From the NCBI GenBank assembly GCA_036435485.1, contig CM071597.1, forward strand, positions 51,009,881 to 51,073,880: 64,000 bases of DNA. The letters are read 5' to 3'. Below are positions 23,176 to 34,512 of the stretch, piece after piece. The notes beneath the pieces were generated by a model, which saw only the letters and a list, made by a program, of their open reading frames with translations, made no database searches and was not told the DNA's origin. The position numbers and the translations under genes were made by a program. The first letter of the stretch is position 1. Each line of letters starts with the position of its first letter. The stretch is from Saposhnikovia divaricata (Eukaryota; Streptophyta; Magnoliopsida; Apiales; Apiaceae).

Positions 23176-24027
23176 CTCTTCTACAGCCTCTTGACCATAA
23201 ACTGAAATAGCGTTATTAGAATATTGGTTGAAGATGAAATGTGTCTTGCACGGGTTATTGTGCTAGTTTTTATTGGTGCGGCCTATAATCGTACGGATGC
23301 GAAGATTATGTCAAAAATATTTTTTGTGCAAATTTAAGTTGAGTATTGATTTTATAACGATATTATTTTCTTTCATAATATTAACGGTATAGATTGATCG
23401 ATTATTCTTTGTTAAAAAATTATTGATTCAAATCACCAATTTTTTTCAAATTTTGCATATTTATTTGCTTTTACTAAATAATAAATTCATATGGTTGGAT
23501 TTGTAATTAAACATTTAAGTATTATGAATTCATAACGCATCAATAGAAATTTTTTCTATTGTATCCTTTAACTTCTCTTTTCGCTTATATTATATATTAA
23601 ATTGGTGTGATTCAGTTTCATTAGTTCGATTTTGCATTTAACCAAAATACAAACCAGATAAGTGGAATTTTTTAAATTTAAAATTGTAATCATATCAATT
23701 ATAACGATTTATTCATGTAATTCTTATAATTTTTGATTGAAATTTATTTTAACTGAATATTTATTCCTTACTTTGCACGAACACTAATATCAAACTGCAG
23801 ACTCTATATACGAGAAAATGACCAAAATAACACAAAAACACAATCTACCTGTTTGAAATGACCACGCGCACAGAAGGTGCCCTTTCTAACCATGCAATCT
23901 CGCATATCTCATATGCGTATGTCGTCCTTTTTTTAAATGCTTAGTACGTGTCTTATTGTACATCTGACGTAGCTACAGACAAACAAAAAAAACAATTTTC
24001 ATTTAATATTTTAATTTTTTATTGTTA
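23176..24027. other. AT-rich non-coding stretch
   Basis: I see no gene, RNA or clear transposon end here. A 17-base repeat TCTTCTACAGCCTCTTG at the left edge belongs to the Copia C frame. The rest is AT-rich with short reading frames only. Confidence 0.5.
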
Positions 24028-24690
24028 TTTCCTTTGGGGTTAAATAGTTTTTATTTTTGGGTTCAACGGGTTCCTTTTGGGGTTTAGAAATATTTAATTT
24101 TTTAATTAAAATTCTTAAATTTTATCTGTATTCTCTTAGGGGTTCAACAGTTAACCTTTGGGGTTCAACGGTTCCATTTTGGATTTTAGAAATATTCGAA
24201 ACGACGAATAAACCGTATAAGAACTTATGATTTAAGGTTAAACCTTAGACCTAAACCCTAACTTATCCTGATTTTTAAAAAATCGGGGATGGCCCCCGAT
24301 TTTTTAAAAATCAAGATATCGGACTCAGTATGGAATATTCAAATTTTTAATTAAAATTTTTATATTTTATCTGTATTCTCTTGGGGTTCAACAGTTAACC
24401 TTGTGATTCAACAGTTCCATTATGGATTTTAGAAATATTCGAAATGACGAATAAACCGTATACGAACTTAGGATTTATGATTTATGGTTGTTTACAACCC
24501 TATACCCTAAATCCCAACTTACCTTGATTTTTAAAAAATGGGGACTCGCCCCCTTTTTTTAAAAAATCAAGACACCGGACTCAGTAAGAAATATTCAATT
24601 GTTTAATTAAAATTTTTTAAATTTTATTTGTATTCTCTCGAGATTCAACAGTTCTATTTTGGATTTTAGAGCTCGTAGATTTTTATTTAT
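24028..24690. repeat. Tandem repeat, about 245-257 bp unit, with a long hairpin
   Basis: Units start at TGTATTCTC near 24126, 24371 and 24629, with a partial unit before them. Each contains GGGGTTCAACAGTTAACC, GGATTTTAGAAATATTCGAAA and, in the first two, an inverted repeat of GATTTTTAAAAAAT with C/G-rich tips (24270-24312 and 24523-24571). The second hairpin differs at the tip, AATGGGG against CCCCCTT. About 2.5 copies; family unknown. Confidence 0.8.
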
Positions 24691-24909
24691 TTTAAAAAAA
24701 TTGTAAAAAAAAACCTACGCATGTGTGCAATGCGTGGTTCCTCCCATCCACGCATTTCACATTTGTGCATATGGAATCTACGCATGAAGCTCATGCGCAT
24801 GCATATGCCAGCTCATTAATATTCAAACTCCACGCATTCTTATAATGCGGCGCAATCCTGAGATGCCTAGTCCTCTAATTATTTTGGACACTATTCCCGC
24901 TAATGATCA

Positions 24910-25125
24910 TTGGGCAATGTTGAATATAATTTAGTTATATTGGGCTTTCACCCCTCTATGGACTCCATTACGGCTAATATCAACCGCACAAGAATACATT
25001 CACACATTGGCTTGCCTGCTTGGGTAGATTGCCTACGGCTGTTTGGATCCGATGTTGATGATCAGTGTTTATTCTGTATTGCTGGGCGAGAGACTGCTAA
25101 TCGCCCGTTCTTACTCTGCCCTTGA
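24910..25125 (+). pseudogene. LINE fragment, zinc-binding domain after reverse transcriptase
   Basis: A short plus-strand frame reads HIGLPAWVDCLRLFGSDVDD, then CLFCIAGRETANRPFLLC. This fits the plant zf-RVT domain that follows the reverse transcriptase of LINE elements (CxxC...C with the RL..FG.DVD lead-in), although the usual His before the last Cys is replaced. No reverse transcriptase is preserved next to it. Confidence 0.5.
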
Positions 25126-25131
25126 ACGGAG

Positions 25132-25590
25132 TGTTGGATATTTTAGTGTAATTGGATTGACTAGTTGATCAATGTAATCGTAATATTACATCGAACAAGT
25201 CGGGAGAATGCGGAGTGCACGCTTTGTTCGAGTTTGTTATGATTACGGTATTATTGCTTATGAGACATATCCATTGGCATCAGACACACCTGTTGGGATA
25301 AGATGTGTCTGTTAGCATTAGACATGACCTGTTAGACCTGTTAGAATGAGATGTGTATGTTGGCAAAAGACACATCTTGAGATGTGTCTGTTGGCAAAAA
25401 ACACATCTGTTGACATCTATATATAGGTGTTGCATTGATCATTATCAGACATTTGGTTCATTTTGAAATTCACAACAAAAACACATTCTCTCTTCTTGCA
25501 GAATTTCTGACTTTATCCGATTGATTTATTTGGATGAACCACAAATAACTTCAATATGAAAGTGTTCACACGATTTCATAAAAATCCAAG
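25132..25590 (+). mobile_element. Probable Copia-type solo LTR, left part (right part 37657-37678)
   Basis: TGTTGGATATTTTAG starts at 25132. After removal of the Tat element and one CCAAG, the sequence continues to CATATTTCCCCAACA at 37678, giving TGTTGG/CCAACA ends and a length of about 480 bp. A TATATATAGG TATA-like box lies at 25417-25426. Direct and inverted copies of GATGTGTCTGTTGGCAAAA occur at 25300-25410, including an AGATGTGT/ACACATCT stem. Flanking pentamers CGGAG and GCAGG do not match, so the solo-LTR reading is unproven. Confidence 0.45.
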
Positions 25591-26587
25591 TGTTATAGCC
25601 AAAATTCGGTTCGGGTATTTTCAAGATGGATTCGGGCCAAATGTGGTTTCAATTTGGGGGAATTCTAGAATAAATTAGGATTTTGACTCAAGTTGGAGGA
25701 ATTAGGCCGCGCCCTGGCTTTCCTTATAGTTAGGGCGCGCCCTAAATGTGAAATATGGTGACAAATATATTCAAGTTAATTTTCTGAGAAGACATTGAAG
25801 AAATCTCTCCTAGGATTCTATTTAGGTGGGATTCTACTCAAGCTGGAATACTAGAAGTTGAAGAATTCCCTCCTGTCGTATCTCAGGAGGGGGATGTCCG
25901 TCGCAGAAGGCCTCCAGGGGTTTGCCTGGATATAAGGACCCTTCTTAGACGCTAAGGGAGGCATCCGTGCGCCCTAAGGTGGAAAGATGGGAACTTTCTG
26001 GTGTGTGCTTTGGGAGCTCTGTTCCTGTAGCCAATGGGCGCGCTCTCATTGGGGAACTTTGGAGTAATCCTGCACTTTGCACCCAAAAGCTCTGGATCAC
26101 CTGTCCTGCTATCTGGTGGGTGCTTCTCATTCGGGGGACAGGGATGCGTTCTGCACTTGGGGTAAACCACGGCTATACCTGCATCCTTGAAATCAAGAAA
26201 TAGCTGGTAACGGATAGGACTAGTCCTCGACGGGGGAAGTTTCCTTATCCGTGAAGTCTTGAGATCTTGGATGAGCCTTGGGCCTTTGTGGTTAGGCCTC
26301 ATAGTAGAACATTCCGGAAGCTGGTCCGTTATCCAAGCCCATTTGGGTTTCTTGTTCTCCAAGAACTACGTCTGGCTTGATCCCCTATAAATACCGGGGT
26401 ACGTAGGCCGATTGAGGGGTTGGGAGTCGAGAGCTCTGAATAGCCGCCACTAACCCTATCAATCTCAGCCACCAATTATCTACAACCACCACACGCCACC
26501 ACTTTTCCCGGAGAAAAACCACCGTCATAGATCTTGATTCCGGCGACAGACCTCGAAATTTGTTGTTCCCAAATTCCTCCGTCAACA
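25591..26587 (+). repeat. Tat element 5' LTR
   Basis: Starts TGTTATAGCC and ends CCGTCAACA. It carries GGGCGCGCCC in U3 (25733-25742) and degenerate copies at about 25705 and 26035. The TATA box at 26386-26393 sits in a small CCCC/GGGG stem. Confidence 0.97.
26386..26393 (+). promoter_or_regulatory. TATA box of the Tat 5' LTR
   Basis: CCCCTATAAATACCGGGG: TATAAATA lies about 200 bases before the LTR end, the expected place for the U3 promoter. Transcription would start near 26415-26420. The same box in the right LTR is at 37450-37457. Confidence 0.75.
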
Positions 26588-26590
26588 AAT

Positions 26591-26608
26591 TGGCGCTAGA
26601 AGGAGGGG
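26591..26608 (+). other. Tat element primer binding site
   Basis: TGGCGCTAGAAGGAGGGG lies three bases after the LTR end. A TGGCGC start is usual for Tat/Athila-type elements, in contrast to the tRNA-Met site of the Copia elements here. I cannot assign the tRNA with certainty. Confidence 0.7.
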
Positions 26609-26642
26609 CTGCCAATCAAGATCTACATCTTAGGAGGAAAAG

Positions 26643-29600
26643 ATGTCTCACAATCATGGCAGAGGTTCTCAAGGAGAAGATGGTTACGATTCTGAAGATA
26701 GCTTGGGAGATAACCGAGCGCGACATGAAGCTTACGTCCCGGAAAATATAGCTGCTCCTCCGCGACATCAAGGAACTCCGGCCGCCATCGGCGGACAGCC
26801 GCCCGTTCTCATCAGTAATTCGGCATTAATGGAACAGTTGTATGTTATGCAAGATGCCATAAATAGTTTCGGGGCGAGATTGGGTTCGGTGGAGGAAGAG
26901 CAAGAATCAAGGAGAAAATCTCTTAGTATCCCACGAAATCATCACCGATCAGGGAAATCCCCTCAGACCGTGGAAGATTCTCGAAGGGGGGAGGAAAGTC
27001 ATGAAAATAGATTTCAGCTGGTTACTCCTCGAAGGTTAGATTATTCTGATCCTATTATTGAATATCCTAGTGAAAATAATTCTGAGCGCAGGTTGGTGAA
27101 TCCTCAAGAGAGGGCGCGCCCTCATCCTCACCGTTCAGGGCGCACTACCCATGAGATTCAAAGGGATGAAGAGCAAATCGCTAAAGAAAGGAGAGATTTT
27201 GCCAGCTTGAAAGAACGCCTTGGAATAAGGCTTGATGATGATGATTTGAGGATGGTGCTCCTCGAGCTTCAGAAGAAAGACAAATATGTGGAATCGAGGC
27301 CCCATGATTCACAGCGCGTGCCCCCTGACAACAGGTCGCGGCCCCTTGGACATGAGAGAACTCTTGCTCGAAATGATAATCCACAGCGCGTGCCCCCTGT
27401 TCAAAACAGGTCGCGGCCCCTTGGATTCCACCAAACTCCTCATCGCGGTAATACCGAGAGGAGAAACCGTGATAACGGTGACAGAAGAATGGATTGGCAC
27501 CAGGGAAACAGACGCCCCCGTAATCAGGGCGCGCCCTCAGGTGGGAGATCCCCCCGCATCCATCAAATTCCCTCAAGTACTTCCAGTGAGTCCAGGTCGA
27601 GGGCGCACTCTCGCTCGGGAGAACAGTATCAGAGAGGTTCTCAAGGGAATCCACAACCTCATGGAAATCCCGAGGGTCATCAAATTCAAACTCAAGAGGT
27701 TGTGACTCAACCACAAGTTGAAATTCAAGGAGGTGTTCAGACGGCGGCTCCACCGCCACCTCCACCCCCGGGGGGTACTCAAACTGTGGAACAACCAAAT
27801 ATCCAGAATATTCCTGGAGTGGGAACATTTAATGTGGATGACTTAAAGAAACTCCTTGCTCACCTAGACGGAGGAAGAATATCTGCAACTGCGCCAACAT
27901 CTTCTCCCTTCTCAACTGAGGTTAGAGAGGCGCAGCTCCCTGCTGGGTATAGATCAATGACTAATGATTTGCGATTTCATGGAAATGCAGACCCTGTGGA
28001 ATTCCTCGGACGTTTCGATATTGAGATGGATGTCTATCAAGTTACAGAACTGGCTAGGTGTCGATTGTTGGCAGCAACTTTCAGAGAGAGTGCCCAGCAA
28101 TGGTTTCAGAATCTTGGTCCGGGGATAATTACATCATGGCAGGTGATGAGGAACTTGTTCTTGACTAAGTTCCAGGCTGCGGTAAAATATGCTCCTCCGG
28201 TCACGACCTTGGCCAACATCAAACAAAGGGAAGGAGAGAGTTTGCAATCCTATTTCAAGAGATTCAACTCGGAATCCACTATGGTGAGAGGAGCGACAGA
28301 TGAAACCCTCAAGAGTTTCTTAATTGCTGGATTGTCGGTGGGAACAGATTTTTGGAAACATCTTCAAGGACGTGATCCACCTACGTTGGCTGATGTGTTT
28401 GCACAAGCTGAGTCTTTCAAAATTGTGGAACAATCCTTGGCAGACTACCGAAAAACTGACAGTCAGAACGGTTCTAAGGCAAAGATTGGTAAAAGGAAGG
28501 ATAGGTCTCCCAGTCCTACCCATCGTATAGCAACTGGTGCGAACCGGATAAATTTAACTGAAACTGGAAGGAGTTGGGGTCCACCTGATACATACACTTA
28601 CGATCAAAGGTCGGGTAACTATACTCCTTTAGCAGCTTCTATTGAACATATCTTTGAGGTGAATAAGAACAAAGGGTTCTTCAGAAAGCCGGAACCATTG
28701 ACTTCCTGGCAGAGCAAGGATAAGAAAAAGTATTGTGAATTCCATGAATCCTCAGGGCATAACACACATGAATGTCGTCAACTCAGGGAAGAGATTGAAG
28801 ATTTGATTAAGGAAGGATACATGACGGAATGGATTGTTAGGGAGGTGAAGAAGCATAGGGAGAATCCCGACAGGAGAGATGGAGGGCGCGCCCTCCACGG
28901 AGAAGGTAAGCCAGAAGAGAATAAATTCGTCAAAGAAGGAAGTATTCACACCATCTTTGGAGGACACCATTTAGGGGGAGATAGCAATCACGCTATGGAG
29001 AGGTATTCCAGGGAAGCGAGGTATCGACCTCTCACAAATGTGAATAGTTTGGAATTGAGGCCACCTAAATTGTTCAAGGGAGAATGTGCTTACATTACTT
29101 TCACTGAAGAAGAAGCTAGATGGGTACATCATCCTCATAATGATGCTCTGGTAGTAGCAATTCAGATTGGTTCGAAGAATGTCCATCGGGTTTTCGTGGA
29201 CAATGGAAGCTCGGTGAACATACTATACTACAGTACTTATAAGAAGCTGGGACTCTTAGACAAAGACATGATTCAAGACAACGGATGGATCTATGGTTTT
29301 TCAGGAGAATCGGTAAAAGTTATGGGAGCTATCAAATTACCGGTAACTCTTGGGGAAGGAAACCTTTCTGTGACGCAAATGATGGATTTCATGATTTTGA
29401 ATGTGGATTCCTCACATAATGCTTTAGTAGGACGACCCCTGTTGAAGGAAATGAAAGTTGTTACCTCCATCTATCATCTCGCGATGAAATTTCCTACGCC
29501 AAATGGTGTGGGAACTGTACGGGGCTCTCAGCACGACTCCAGAGATTGCTACCATAAGGCGATTAAAGGGTTTAGAAGGCAGCAGGATGGTGGGCGCGCC

Positions 29601-32033
29601 CTGCGTGAGAGTGGTTCCGGAGTCATGAGTGTTGTCCCAGAAGAGGTGAAAGCCCATTATCTTGTCCAGGAACCTGAAGAGGAAGAACTGCTATACAGGG
29701 CGCGCCCTGAGGATGATACCTCAATTCTTGATGAGCTTCAAGAAGGAATTTTGGAGGAAATAGAGGAAGATGCAGAGGAAGTAATCTCGTTTGATCTCAA
29801 GGGTGAGCAGGTTGAAGGGAGACGAATGTTGCTTGAAGGTTTGGTGCATACCCTTGTCGAGGAAGACTTCCCTCTTAAAGAGGACGTGCCCTCCAAGGAC
29901 ATAGCACCGGTTGAAGATCCTCGAAGTTTTGATTTCGACCTTGACCCAAGGACACCGCAACCAGTGGAAAAGACTGGTCCTGCAGAGGATACAATTTCTA
30001 TTTTGGTGGATGAGAGGGATCCAACTAAGGTTCTGAAGATTGGATCGCAGTTGAACTCCAAGTTAAGAGGCATGCTCACTAACTTCCTTTTAAACAATCT
30101 GGATGTTTTTGCTTGGAGTCATGCTGATATGGTTGGGATTGATCCGAAGGTTATGTGTCACCGTCTGAATATAGATCCCACCAAGAAGGGAATTCGCCAG
30201 AAACGCCGGCCAGTAAGCGAAGAGAGAGCCATAGCATTGAAAGAAGAGGTGGATAGACTTCTAGATGTTGGGTTAATCAAGGAGTCATATTATCCAGATT
30301 GGTTGGCTAATCCGGTTCTTGTGAAAAAACCAAATGGAAAATGGCGAACTTGTGTGGATTTCACTGATTTGAACAAGGCATGCCCGAAGGATAGCTTTCC
30401 ACTCCCGAGGATTGATCAGTTGGTAGATGCCACGGCAGGACATGCTCTTTTAAGTTTCATGGATGCCTATTCTGGTTACAACCAGATTCCTATGTATGAG
30501 CCGGATCAGGAACACACTTCCTTTATTACAGATCGAGGATTGTATTGTTACATTGGAATGCCTTTCGGGTTAATCAATGCTGGCGCAACCTATCAAAGAT
30601 TGGTGAACATGATGTTTAAGGATTTGATAGGGAAAACCATGGAGGTATACGTGGATGATATGCTTGTTAAATCCTTAAAAGCAGAGGACCATGTAAAGCA
30701 TTTGGAACAAATGTTCGAGATTTTGAGGAAGTTTAGGATGAAGTTGAATCCTCAAAAATGCGTCTTTGGGGTAGAATCCGGGAAGTTTCTAGGATTTATT
30801 GTTAATCATCGTGGAATCGAGGCAAATCCGGCAAAAATAAAAGCACTTCTTGACATGAAATCTCCGACTGGTGTAAAGCAAGTTCAGAGTCTCACGGGAA
30901 GGATAGCAGCCCTTAATCGTTTCGTTTCAAAATCGTCGGATAAATGCAGAGAATTCTTCAAGGCGATAAAGGGGGCAGCCAAAGATTTTGCATGGACATC
31001 TGAGTGTGAGGAAGCTTTTCAGAGAATAAAGGAGCATTTGGGAAATTCCCCTCTCTTAGCTAAGCCCGTGGAAGGAGAGACGTTAATTTTATACTTGGCA
31101 GTTTCAGAACATTCTATCAGTGCGGTATTAGTAAGAGAAGAAGTTGATCATCAGTCTCCGGTTTACTATGTGAGTAAGCGTTTGCTTGATGCGGAAACCA
31201 GATATACTAGCATGGAAAAGTTGGTTTATGCCTTAGTTTTAGCGTCAAGGAAGCTTCGTCCTTATTTTCAGGCTCACAAGATTGAAGTTTGTACGGCATA
31301 TCCATTGAGAGGAATTCTCCACAAGCCGGAAACCTCTGGTCGAATGTTAAAATGGGCAGTTGAGTTGGGACAATTTGATTTGGAATATACTCCAAGGACA
31401 GCTGTAAAGGGTCAAGCTTTAGCTGATTTCATTCTTGAATTCGAGTCGGAAAATGAAGAAAAATCAATTGTATTGATTGAGCCTGAAGTTCTGCTTAAGA
31501 GGGCAACCCCATTTGAAGAAGTTCCTCAACCTTGGTGGAAGTTACAAGTAGATGGAGCTGTCAACAATGGAGGGGCTGGAGCAGGAATAATCTTGTTTAC
31601 CCCCGAAGGGAATCAACTTATGAGTGCTATTCACTTCAAATTTCAGGCGACCAATAATGATGCCGAGTATGAAGCATTGATTAATGGGCTAAAGATGGCT
31701 TTGGAGATGAAAGTAGTGAATCTCAATGTGTTAAGTGATTCAGAACTAGTGGTTGGACAAGTAAAAGGTGGATTTCAGTGTAGAGGCCCAAGGACAGAGC
31801 TTTACATGAGGTGCGCTCAACGATTGATCAGAAAGTTCCGAGAAGTACGGGTAGAGTGTATTCCACGAGATGAGAACTGTAATGCAGATGTGTTAGCCAA
31901 GTTGGGGTCACAGAAAGACGCTATGCTATTGGGGACAGTACCTTTGCAAGTACAGGAAGTTCCTAGCATTCCAGAGGTTGAAGTCATGGAAGTGGAATCT
32001 ATTCCCAGTGTTACTTGGATGACTCCCATTTAA
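26643..32033 (+). CDS. Tat gag-protease-reverse transcriptase-RNase H-aRNase H polyprotein
   Basis: The frame runs 1796 residues from the ATG at 26643. A low-complexity Arg/Pro/Gln N-terminus (to about 430) precedes the gag core (about 440-595, QQWFQNLGPG...GESLQSYFKRF). Then come a CxxH...HxxxC knuckle (CEFHESSGHNTHEC, about 700), the protease motif VDNGSSVNILY (about 855), reverse transcriptase (about 1195-1400; WRTCVDFTDLNKACPKD, YVDD at about 1335) and RNase H (about 1480-1600). Last is an archaeal-type RNase H (about 1630-1755; LQVDGAVNNGGAG, NNDAEYEAL, VLSDSELVVGQ), a mark of the Tat group. Perfect GGGCGCGCCC copies sit in frame at 27112, 27527, 28884, 29592 and 29698. A tandem repeat at about 27310-27425 duplicates CAGCGCGTGCCCCCTG. 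It ends at a TAA. Confidence 0.96.
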   Translation: MSHNHGRGSQGEDGYDSEDSLGDNRARHEAYVPENIAAPPRHQGTPAAIGGQPPVLISNSALMEQLYVMQDAINSFGARLGSVEEEQESRRKSLSIPRNHHRSGKSPQTVEDSRRGEESHENRFQLVTPRRLDYSDPIIEYPSENNSERRLVNPQERARPHPHRSGRTTHEIQRDEEQIAKERRDFASLKERLGIRLDDDDLRMVLLELQKKDKYVESRPHDSQRVPPDNRSRPLGHERTLARNDNPQRVPPVQNRSRPLGFHQTPHRGNTERRNRDNGDRRMDWHQGNRRPRNQGAPSGGRSPRIHQIPSSTSSESRSRAHSRSGEQYQRGSQGNPQPHGNPEGHQIQTQEVVTQPQVEIQGGVQTAAPPPPPPPGGTQTVEQPNIQNIPGVGTFNVDDLKKLLAHLDGGRISATAPTSSPFSTEVREAQLPAGYRSMTNDLRFHGNADPVEFLGRFDIEMDVYQVTELARCRLLAATFRESAQQWFQNLGPGIITSWQVMRNLFLTKFQAAVKYAPPVTTLANIKQREGESLQSYFKRFNSESTMVRGATDETLKSFLIAGLSVGTDFWKHLQGRDPPTLADVFAQAESFKIVEQSLADYRKTDSQNGSKAKIGKRKDRSPSPTHRIATGANRINLTETGRSWGPPDTYTYDQRSGNYTPLAASIEHIFEVNKNKGFFRKPEPLTSWQSKDKKKYCEFHESSGHNTHECRQLREEIEDLIKEGYMTEWIVREVKKHRENPDRRDGGRALHGEGKPEENKFVKEGSIHTIFGGHHLGGDSNHAMERYSREARYRPLTNVNSLELRPPKLFKGECAYITFTEEEARWVHHPHNDALVVAIQIGSKNVHRVFVDNGSSVNILYYSTYKKLGLLDKDMIQDNGWIYGFSGESVKVMGAIKLPVTLGEGNLSVTQMMDFMILNVDSSHNALVGRPLLKEMKVVTSIYHLAMKFPTPNGVGTVRGSQHDSRDCYHKAIKGFRRQQDGGRALRESGSGVMSVVPEEVKAHYLVQEPEEEELLYRARPEDDTSILDELQEGILEEIEEDAEEVISFDLKGEQVEGRRMLLEGLVHTLVEEDFPLKEDVPSKDIAPVEDPRSFDFDLDPRTPQPVEKTGPAEDTISILVDERDPTKVLKIGSQLNSKLRGMLTNFLLNNLDVFAWSHADMVGIDPKVMCHRLNIDPTKKGIRQKRRPVSEERAIALKEEVDRLLDVGLIKESYYPDWLANPVLVKKPNGKWRTCVDFTDLNKACPKDSFPLPRIDQLVDATAGHALLSFMDAYSGYNQIPMYEPDQEHTSFITDRGLYCYIGMPFGLINAGATYQRLVNMMFKDLIGKTMEVYVDDMLVKSLKAEDHVKHLEQMFEILRKFRMKLNPQKCVFGVESGKFLGFIVNHRGIEANPAKIKALLDMKSPTGVKQVQSLTGRIAALNRFVSKSSDKCREFFKAIKGAAKDFAWTSECEEAFQRIKEHLGNSPLLAKPVEGETLILYLAVSEHSISAVLVREEVDHQSPVYYVSKRLLDAETRYTSMEKLVYALVLASRKLRPYFQAHKIEVCTAYPLRGILHKPETSGRMLKWAVELGQFDLEYTPRTAVKGQALADFILEFESENEEKSIVLIEPEVLLKRATPFEEVPQPWWKLQVDGAVNNGGAGAGIILFTPEGNQLMSAIHFKFQATNNDAEYEALINGLKMALEMKVVNLNVLSDSELVVGQVKGGFQCRGPRTELYMRCAQRLIRKFREVRVECIPRDENCNADVLAKLGSQKDAMLLGTVPLQVQEVPSIPEVEVMEVESIPSVTWMTPI

Positions 32034-33143
32034 AAATATATTCGAGAAGGGATACTTCCAGGTGAGAAGTTGGAGGCCAGGCGGCTTCAGTATCAAGCAG
32101 CTAGATTCGTGGAGTATGATGGGATATTATATAAGAGGGGTTTCAATCAACCACTTCTCAAGTGCATAGATGGAGATGAATGTAATTACATTCTTAAGGA
32201 AATTCATGAAGGTATATGCGGCAATCACTCGGGGGGTGGTTCGTTGGCAATGAAGGTGTTAAGGCAAGGATATTATTGGCCTACCTTGAAGAAGGATGCT
32301 TACGAATTTGTTAAGGCATGTGACAAGTGTCAAAGGTTCGCCAATTACTCTACCAGCCCTGCTACCACTTTGACTTCTTTGATGAGTCCGTGGCCATTTG
32401 CTATGTGGGGAATAGATCTTATCGGAGAACTCCCTAGAGCCAAAGGAGGAGTGAAATATGCTGTTGTTGCTCTGGATTACTTTACCAAGTGGGCGGAGGC
32501 AATGCCCCTGGCCACAATTACAGCAAGAAAGATTCGAGATTTTGTTTTCAACTCTATTGTGTGCAGGTTTGGAATTCCGTATAAACTTGTGTCGGATAAT
32601 GGAAAGCAGTTTGATAGCAAGGAATTGAGAAAATTGTGTGATGATTTGGGGATAAAGAAGGAATTTGCAGCTGTGTATCACCCTCAAAGCAATGGGCAGA
32701 CAGAGGCTGTCAACAAAATAATCAAGCACACCTTGAAGACGAAGTTGGAAGAAAGCAAAGGGAATTGGCCTGAAGAACTTCCCATGGTCTTATGGTCGTA
32801 TAACACGACTCCAAGAACCACAACTGGAGAATCTCCTTTCATATTGTCTTATGGATGTGAAGCAATGGTGCCAGTGGAGATTGGAGCAGGGTCATTCCGA
32901 AGAGATTTTTATGATGAAGAATCAAATATGGTTAATCAAAGGTTAAATCTTGATCTCCTAGAAGAATTGAGGGCTAATTCGCAGTTGAGATTGGCAACTT
33001 ATCAGCAGAGGGCTGCACGGTATTATAACAAGAAGGTGAAGGCTCAACCTTTTAAGGTGGGTGAAGAATTTACAAGCATTTTAGTTAATGAACTTTTCAC
33101 ATTATATGATGTTTGCACGGAAGAATTTCCTGAAAATTTTTGA
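32034..33143 (+). pseudogene. Tat integrase, after an in-frame stop and with altered C-terminus
   Basis: Directly beyond the TAA at 32031-32033 the same frame continues with KYIREGILPGEKLEAR and integrase. The zinc-binding HHCC region reads HEGICGNH...CDKCQRF, and the core has D (WGIDLIGELPRAKGG), D (VSDNGKQFDS) and E (NGQTEAVNK). After KVKAQPFKVGEEF the expected C-terminal lead (GDxVLRxV) is replaced by unrelated words ending EEFPENF. This suggests a deletion that joined the frame to the non-coding 3' region near 33070. Catalytic residues are present, so the domain could work in trans only if made. Confidence 0.92.
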
Positions 33144-33363
33144 AGATGTGTTAATAGTGATAAAGAAAATGTTACAAAGGCCGCCCCCTATATGTTAGGG
33201 CGCGCCCTATAATTGTTTTACGGCAAAAAGTAATTTGGCAATTAACATTGAGATTATTAACGGTGCAAATAAAGTTCAAAAGTTAAGTTACAACTTGCAG
33301 GGTTTTACAAAGGACCCGCGCCTTGAAAGTTAGAATAAATTCGGATAAACTTGAAGATAAGTT
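33144..33363 (+). other. Tat 3' non-coding region
   Basis: Sequence between the integrase end and the end of the antisense gene. It has a perfect 14-base palindrome TAGGGCGCGCCCTA at 33196-33209 and a related ACCCGCGCCTT near 33315. No frame. Confidence 0.6.
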
Positions 33364-34381
33364 CTAGGACGCGTCCTTGGGGGGAGAAGGAGGCGCGTCC
33401 TTAGCATCACCAGGGGGAACAACAGTGAGAGGAGAGATCATTTCAGGAACAGAGTTTTGGTTGGAAGGATCGATGGTTTGGATCTCTGGATCTTCGATTC
33501 GTTCAGATTGCAGGGGAGCCTCTTCAGTTGAGGGCGCGCCCTGTGGATCCTTATCCAATCCCAGCTCGATCCTCTTTGCCAAGATGGCATCCGCGTGCAG
33601 TATTTTAAATTGTTTGATGTCCTCAGCACTTTCTGGACCAAACCTTTTTCCCAGTTGTAATCTGGGTCATTTGCAAGAAAACCAAGAAGGTAGAAATCAA
33701 ACCCAGCTTGGAAATTTTTATCTTCCATGGCTTGCTTCTCATCTTTCCAGCAATCTGCCTTCTCGATCTCAAGGGTGTCCCGCTGCACCTTTAAATCTTC
33801 GTTTTCTTTCTCCAACCTGTCATTCTTGTCGGCCAAGAGTTGGCGATGATTGGCAGCATCTTGCAAGTCATTTTTGAGGTCCTGGATAGTAGCATCCTTG
33901 GAATCGCACTTACTCTTCCATTTGTTGTCAGACTCCACAATCAACTTTGCATATTTTCTGTTTTCCCCTTCGAGTTTGTTGATGTAAAGCTTCTCTTTGT
34001 GAATCCTTTGGGCGCGCCCTAGGGATTGAATTAGAAGTTGAGCAGAGGCTTTGATCATAGAGTTTGTTTCATCATCAGCATTCATGTTTTGCCAATGATC
34101 AACCTCCTTGTCATCGACAAGAGATGCAGCAGCTGGCCCAATGAGGGTCTCAACGTACGAAGGCGCGCCCTCAGTTCTTGGCTTCTTGCCCTTGTCAACA
34201 GGGGGGTCTTGGGCTTCAGTACTCCTCTTCAAGGATCTGGAAGTAGGAATTGTTGGGTTGGGTTCTTGCTGAATTTGACTAGGGCGCGCCCTAGTGTCAG
34301 AAGAACCCACTTTGTCAGTTGTTTTTTCCTTGTCATTTTTCTTTTTGGATCCAAAGCCGCGTGGAATTTGGGGGGCCATAT
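33364..34381 (-). CDS. Antisense gene of the Tat element, exon 4 (coiled-coil part)
   Basis: The acceptor TTTTTTCTCGTGCAG ends at 34382 and the exon starts at 34381. The frame from exon 3 (one base carried over) enters MAPQIPRGFGSKKK without a stop. The segment is Lys/Glu-rich with heptad-like runs (LADKNDRLEKENEDLKVQRD), a probable coiled coil. At 33645-33649 an A5 run on the coding strand coincides with a change of phase: the sense words AKRIELGLDKD and a Pro-rich tail ending at 33364 lie in another frame, while the entered frame stops at 33438. One base was probably gained or lost there. Palindrome copies at 33532, 34010, 34162 (imperfect) and 34282 are read through without stops. Confidence 0.7.
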
Positions 34382-34512
34382 CTGCACGAGAAAAAATAAT
34401 AAAAATGTTAAGTCAAGGAATAAGTTACTCATATAACAGGTTACAAGATATATAATAAGGATAGGCTGTAAAATCGGAAGGTTAGGGCGCGCCCTAATTT
34501 AAGATTTCATAC

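Noticed and set aside
25945..26362. A 136-codon minus-strand frame in each Tat LTR
   Set aside because: Present in both LTRs only because they are identical; no homology and it overlaps the TATA region.
27181..27828. A 215-codon antisense frame opposite gag
   Set aside because: Lies opposite the low-complexity gag N-terminus; no splice signals, promoter or independent composition, unlike the antisense gene at 33-36 kb.
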